A DNA stretch of 64,000 nt, from NCBI GenBank assembly GCA_003342895.1, contig PTFA01000280.1, positions 1,094,249-1,158,248 of the forward strand, written 5' to 3'. The notes under the pieces were generated by a model. That model saw only the letters and a list, made by a program, of their open reading frames with translations. It ran no database searches and was not told the origin of the DNA. Positions 59,538 to 64,000 of the stretch are shown here, in pieces. Numbering within the stretch: the stretch's first letter is position 1; every line of letters begins with the position of its first letter. This stretch comes from Casuarius casuarius. Its lineage: Eukaryota; Chordata; Aves; Casuariiformes; Casuariidae. The translations under genes and the position numbers were made by a program.

Positions 59538-59543
59538 AATAAA
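59538..59543 (+). promoter_or_regulatory. AATAAA polyadenylation signal (proximal candidate)
   Basis: A perfect AATAAA hexamer about 0.9 kb past the stop codon. Use would give a shorter 3' UTR. Canonical hexamers also occur by chance in such AT-rich DNA. Confidence 0.3.
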
Positions 59544-59875
59544 AGCTCTCCATAGAGGATGAAATATCAGCCTCATTGATATAAGTGTTTGATAGAACCA
59601 AAATTTAGTGAAAACTGAATTTGTTGTGTAACAACTAATAATAGATAGCTAATTAATTTAAAAAAATAGTTGTCTACAAATTTAGAAGTTGCCCCAACTC
59701 AAATTTCTCTCAATGCCACAAAACATTAAAATTTTTTTTTTCCAGATACTCTGAGGTATATTTTGTGTAACTTCAAGCTGAAGTTGATTGTGCAGACAGT
59801 ACTAGCTTTTTGATCTCTTAATCTCACAGAGGTTCCAGTATGAAAGGTCAAATTTTGTGCACTGAATATTTGCTG

Positions 59876-59907
59876 AATAAAGCTGTTCTTTGAATGGATA
59901 AAATAAA
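59876..59907 (+). promoter_or_regulatory. Paired AATAAA polyadenylation signals (main candidate)
   Basis: Two perfect AATAAA hexamers lie 26 bases apart (59876-59881 and 59902-59907), followed by a T/G-containing stretch. This is the most convincing 3' end of PDHX in the window. A further distal AATAAA is at 60947-60952. Confidence 0.5.
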
Positions 59908-59930
59908 AATGTAAGTACAAAATGTTTCGT

Positions 59931-62900
59931 CGTCAGTTGCATATGGAATTGTAACTCTGTTGGAGGCTTATGTGCAGCAGCCTGAAATTCAGATGAACAG
60001 AAATGGCTACTTTTTTCCTATATATGAATGCGGAACCATGCATTGTATGTGCTTGTAAGGAAATAACTACATTTATAGGACCTCGTGAGAATATAAATTG
60101 CCAGTAGAATTCTGGGAGCTTGTGTTACTCTATTTTGTGTTGCTATTATTGTTATTTTAGGATTCAGAAGACTTTATTTGTTTATGGCTGCTGCCATAAT
60201 TAAAATGCTAATTGCAAGACTAAATCTGCAGTTAATGCTGAGTTGAGAGTTTTCACTAAACTAGTTTTTCTTTGGCTTGTTCTGATATAAGTTTCATAAA
60301 CCATCAGTGTAGCATTAAGGAGAGAAGAAACTTTTGATTATGGAATTTGTTTTATTGTGCAATTATTGACACACCCTTCGTGTATTTACAGAAGTCTTTC
60401 ACTGATAAATTGTATTCAAAGTTGGTTGCATAAGATTAATTTACAGTTTTAGATGGTCAACCATGAATTTTTCCAAAGTTGTCAGGCAATTCCAGATTAC
60501 TCTGAAAGGAAAAAATATATATATATGTTGTCCTTAATAATATCATACAACAAGTTCATATTTGTTTTTATTGCTAAATCTACTCTGCTCATCAAAATTC
60601 CCAGTGTAATTTAAAATCCGATACACTGTTCTTTATTTTATATTCTTGGTGCTCTCTAGTGTTGCTGTGTGCTCTCCAGCATTCTGCTGTTTTGTTGGTC
60701 ACAGTAAAGGGCTGCATGAATGTTCTTATATGCAAATTTTTTATATATATACATAAAAAATCAAATATATAGTGCAAGTCAGTATATCTTACAGATTTCT
60801 TTTGGGAGCCACTGGAAGGCGCTATTGTATATGACTATAGAATATTTATCATGATGTCTCATTCATGTGGGTATTAATACATGCATTCTACCTTCCTATT
60901 TTATGCAAATAGATGAAGGTATAATGAAACTTTTTTCTCCAGGTTAAATAAACATACAAATTTTTAAATTCAGTTTCTTCACACCTGCCTGCTTGTGAGC
61001 TGGTTGTCACTTGACAGAAAGATAGTTAGACATATCTAATTTATCAGTCAGCCTTTGAAGGAGCTCTCTGAAATTCAGAAATGTGATGTCAGTCAGCTCC
61101 CAAAGAAATACCTCTTCTTAATACAGAATAATTGTAGCATTCAGCAACATCTACTACTTTAGCAGAAATGAGACAAATAATTGCTCATGCAGATTAAAAT
61201 AAAACAATGTATTCTTGGAGACCTTTGGGATTTTGGGACGGGGGCAATGGATAAAATGGCTCAGAAGGCAAACCATGAAAAATGGTTATAGTGGTCACAT
61301 TTGTAGCAAATTTGCCTGAAAGTAAAAAATTTCACAGATGAAAAATACAACTTTTCATATTTTGTTCCTTAATGTCTGCTGTCAGCATCTTTTTGACATA
61401 CCTAAGCAAGAGGTACATGAAAACATCTAACTTTTTGAAGAATTAAAAAATTGAAAATAAAAGTTTGAAGAGTGTGCTAATGTCTGCTGGCAATATCTCA
61501 GTTTAGGATTTGTTTGGGGAAAACTGCTTCTTCATATAACTCTTCCTTTGACAGAGGCATAGTTAGAAAAAATAAATAAAGGGTAGCTGTTCTTTTCAGA
61601 TAGACCTGGTGATTGCTGGCAAGTCATGAACTGCATGTGTCACGCTTAAATCTTGAATTATGCTGTCAGAATCTGTGACTTCGTTAGAACTCTTTTCCTG
61701 CAGTATATTCCTTATGAAATAAATCCTCTGGAATTAATCTTCTTACCTGTAATTGCTGAAACAACCCCACTCCTCCTAAGTGAATGGACAGTGCTATTTT
61801 CACCTGGTGCTTTGTCCATGTGTTCATCTATGTGCATACAAAATAGACTGGATGCTCTCTTATGTTTCAACTAATGATTAATCCAGTTGAATGCAACAGA
61901 ATTTGGAAACTGAGCAGGAAGGCAGAAATGTGACAGATAATGATAATCCAAGAAACAAAATCTGAATACATGCTTTTATTTATGTACAGTGGTATTGTGT
62001 AGGAAGTTGCAATGTTTGGTTGCATTAAAGTATATGTGATTGCAGAGTTAGGGGAAACCGTAATTCTGAATCATTGAAGCTAAGTGTCTTGTTTGACATG
62101 TGCTTTCACATGCAAAAATTTATGCCAGAAATGAGGGAAAATAAAGAAATAGGATGAGGATTGATCACCTAATAGTCACTTTTTCCACTGAATTTTTGTC
62201 CTGGATTACATCAGGCCATAGCAAGTACCTTTTTCCTCCCTAAATCCACTGAAAGTGTTGTGCTTTACTGTAACTTCTTTGAAAGCAGCAAAACCAAAGC
62301 ATAGTATGTAATGGTTGCACAATGACCTGTGCCAACTGGAGCGTTTGGTTGATGATTTTGCAAGCCACTTTCCCTGCCACTCAGATTATCATGGCAATTT
62401 CAGATATGGGTTAGTCAGATTAAGAAAAACAAACTACTTGAATTGCTAACCAAAAATAGGCAAGACTAGGAAAGCCATTTGTAAGCTTCATTTCTGTCAC
62501 ATAGGCTGTAGACTTTTATGGAGTAGAAGTTTGGTCTCAGATAGACAATTTAATATCTTTCACAACCACTCCACTCACTAAACTTCAAGGATATGAAAAG
62601 CTATAGCATGGGACTAATAACTTTGCATAGGAAAAGACACAGTTAAGAAATGTGGCAAATATGACAGCACAGACAGTTAAAAGCTGTAGTGGCTGAAGAG
62701 TTGAGAAATATCCCAATGAAGTTTTATGGCAGAAGGAAACCATGTTACAAGCAGTCCTCTTGCCAAACGCTTGTCCATAAACAGATAGTACAACACTACA
62801 AGATGTATAGGTTATTGAACTAGTAGCTCATAGTATGATTTTCTGACTTCACTCTTTTTCCTCTTTGTTTTTAACCAAGTCTCTTGGGTCTGCATTGTTG

Positions 62901-64000
62901 GTAATGAGATTCGCCCCCCCCGCTCCCTTTCTAAAATGTAAAAGTATTGTCTTAAAAAAAATCAAAGAAATGCACATCATTGACTTCTATCAAGGAATGC
63001 AATGTCTGTATGTTCAAAACCCTTTTTGGTCTGTTTTCAGACCTTGTGCAGTTCTTACAGCTGCGTAAACTACAAGAGAATGCAGGAGACTGACTGGCAT
63101 GAGAGACCGGCTCACTGCTGGTATTCAACCAGGCCACTCCTTTCTTTAAGCCGCAAAGCTGTTTATTGTGGTAGTGCTGGATCAAGAGCAAGTGTTCTTT
63201 GAAACACGTAGTAGTGTTGGTGTCATTTGCAGGCTAATACAGTACTCCTGTGTCTTACATCCACCTGATCTTAATATTTTTCCAGTTCAGGAGAGGTGCT
63301 TATCTGGTACCATTGTGTACCACATATCAGAAATAAGTAGCTATTAATTTCCTGCACTCTGAAGTTTGCTAATAAGCAATGAAGTATCAATCAAGAAGTA
63401 TCCTAGCACATACAGTTTCCTTTTCTCCGATACCTATTTGTAGGCTGCTGTTTGCATTTCCTTTTTTGTTTAAAGTATTGAATATAATGTGAATGTTATG
63501 TTTTTGCATAGAAATGGAAAAAATAAGGTTGTTCAGTGTATACCTTTGTTTGCATATTCATTATCATGATGGTGTTTCATTATCCATAAAATTTCCAATC
63601 AAATGAGACAGATTTTTTGATAACTCATCCTGAGCAATTTAAACATTCTCATTTTCACTCTTAGTCTTTGAATTAAGTTTTTAAGGTTAAGTTTTAGAAA
63701 CTTCTAATTTATAAATAATTTTTTCTTTTTTAATTCAGCCACATGACAGAGTTGGTTTCTCTCTTGGTTTTAAGGTCAGGACCAAATCCTTTGAGAGTTT
63801 GTCATTTGAAGTGTTAGCAAGCAAGCATTGCAAAAATATGCCACCTAGATATTGCTCCTGCAGTAAGGAGTGTATCTAAGACAAGCATGAAAATGATCTT
63901 AAGATTGCAATGAAGATGAGCATTGTTCTTGCAGTAGCAGTGAAGGGTGTTAGGCACAGCAGAGAAATATCTTCCGTGTCTCTCTACTAATGTTATTTCT
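59931..64000. other. Apparently intergenic sequence downstream of PDHX
   Basis: About 4 kb of AT-rich DNA with only short chance reading frames. TA-rich runs lie near 60515-60525 and 60740-60755. In mammals CD44 is the next gene downstream, but no CD44 exon was recognised here. Confidence 0.6.

Larger units (their letters stand above)
58627..59930 (+). other. PDHX: Probable PDHX 3' UTR
   Basis: About 1.3 kb of AT-rich sequence follows the stop codon and contains several canonical AATAAA signals but no further coding similarity. The downstream boundary is inferred from the paired signals near 59876-59907 and is not shown directly. Confidence 0.6.

Noticed and set aside
61835..61875. ATAGACTGGATGCTCTCTTA, resembling the CR1 3' end (GGACTAGATGATCTC)
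   Set aside because: Only about 20 bases fit, with no upstream CR1 sequence and no octamer tail. Too weak to call.

Overview
This window is nuclear DNA from a vertebrate, most likely a bird. It contains one large split gene on the + strand with GT-AG introns. Intron 4 holds a 3'-truncated CR1 LINE close to the avian consensus, ending in the ATTCTGTG-type octamer tail, and intron 1 holds an LTR-like block resembling avian endogenous retroviral LTRs. The background is AT-rich, CpG-poor and repeat-light. I cannot name the species.

The gene is PDHX, which encodes the E3-binding protein (component X) of the mitochondrial pyruvate dehydrogenase complex. Ten consecutive coding exons, matching exons 2-11 of the 11-exon mammalian gene, lie at 13343-13426, 18340-18440, 29661-29866, 31900-31998, 37177-37360, 38936-39083, 46359-46417, 52640-52798, 56792-56856 and 58362-58626. 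Reading phase is preserved across every junction. They encode about 456 residues: a lipoyl domain (exons 2-4), a linker, the peripheral-subunit-binding domain (exons 5-6), an Ala/Pro-rich linker (exon 6), and an E2-like acyltransferase-fold domain (exons 7-11) that lacks the catalytic histidine. Exon 1 (start codon and mitochondrial presequence) was not found and should lie to the left of the window.

Layout: 1-13342 is intron 1, with the LTR-like block at about 7504-8583. 13343-58626 is the exon-intron body. 58627 to about 59930 is the likely 3' UTR with several AATAAA signals. About 59931-64000 is apparently intergenic. Introns 2, 3, 8 and 9 carry short, strongly diverged segments that read like MIR-type SINE and old CR1/L3-type relics.

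No second protein-coding gene, tRNA, rRNA or CRISPR array was recognised, and nothing looks like a new multi-gene system. The most notable structure not explained by the gene is a roughly 300-bp imperfect palindrome in intron 5 (about 35860-36160). A degenerate minisatellite running into the 270-base assembly gap in intron 9 is also worth a look. Assembly gaps are at 28860-28884 and 56101-56370, with single unknown bases at 5233 and 33904.
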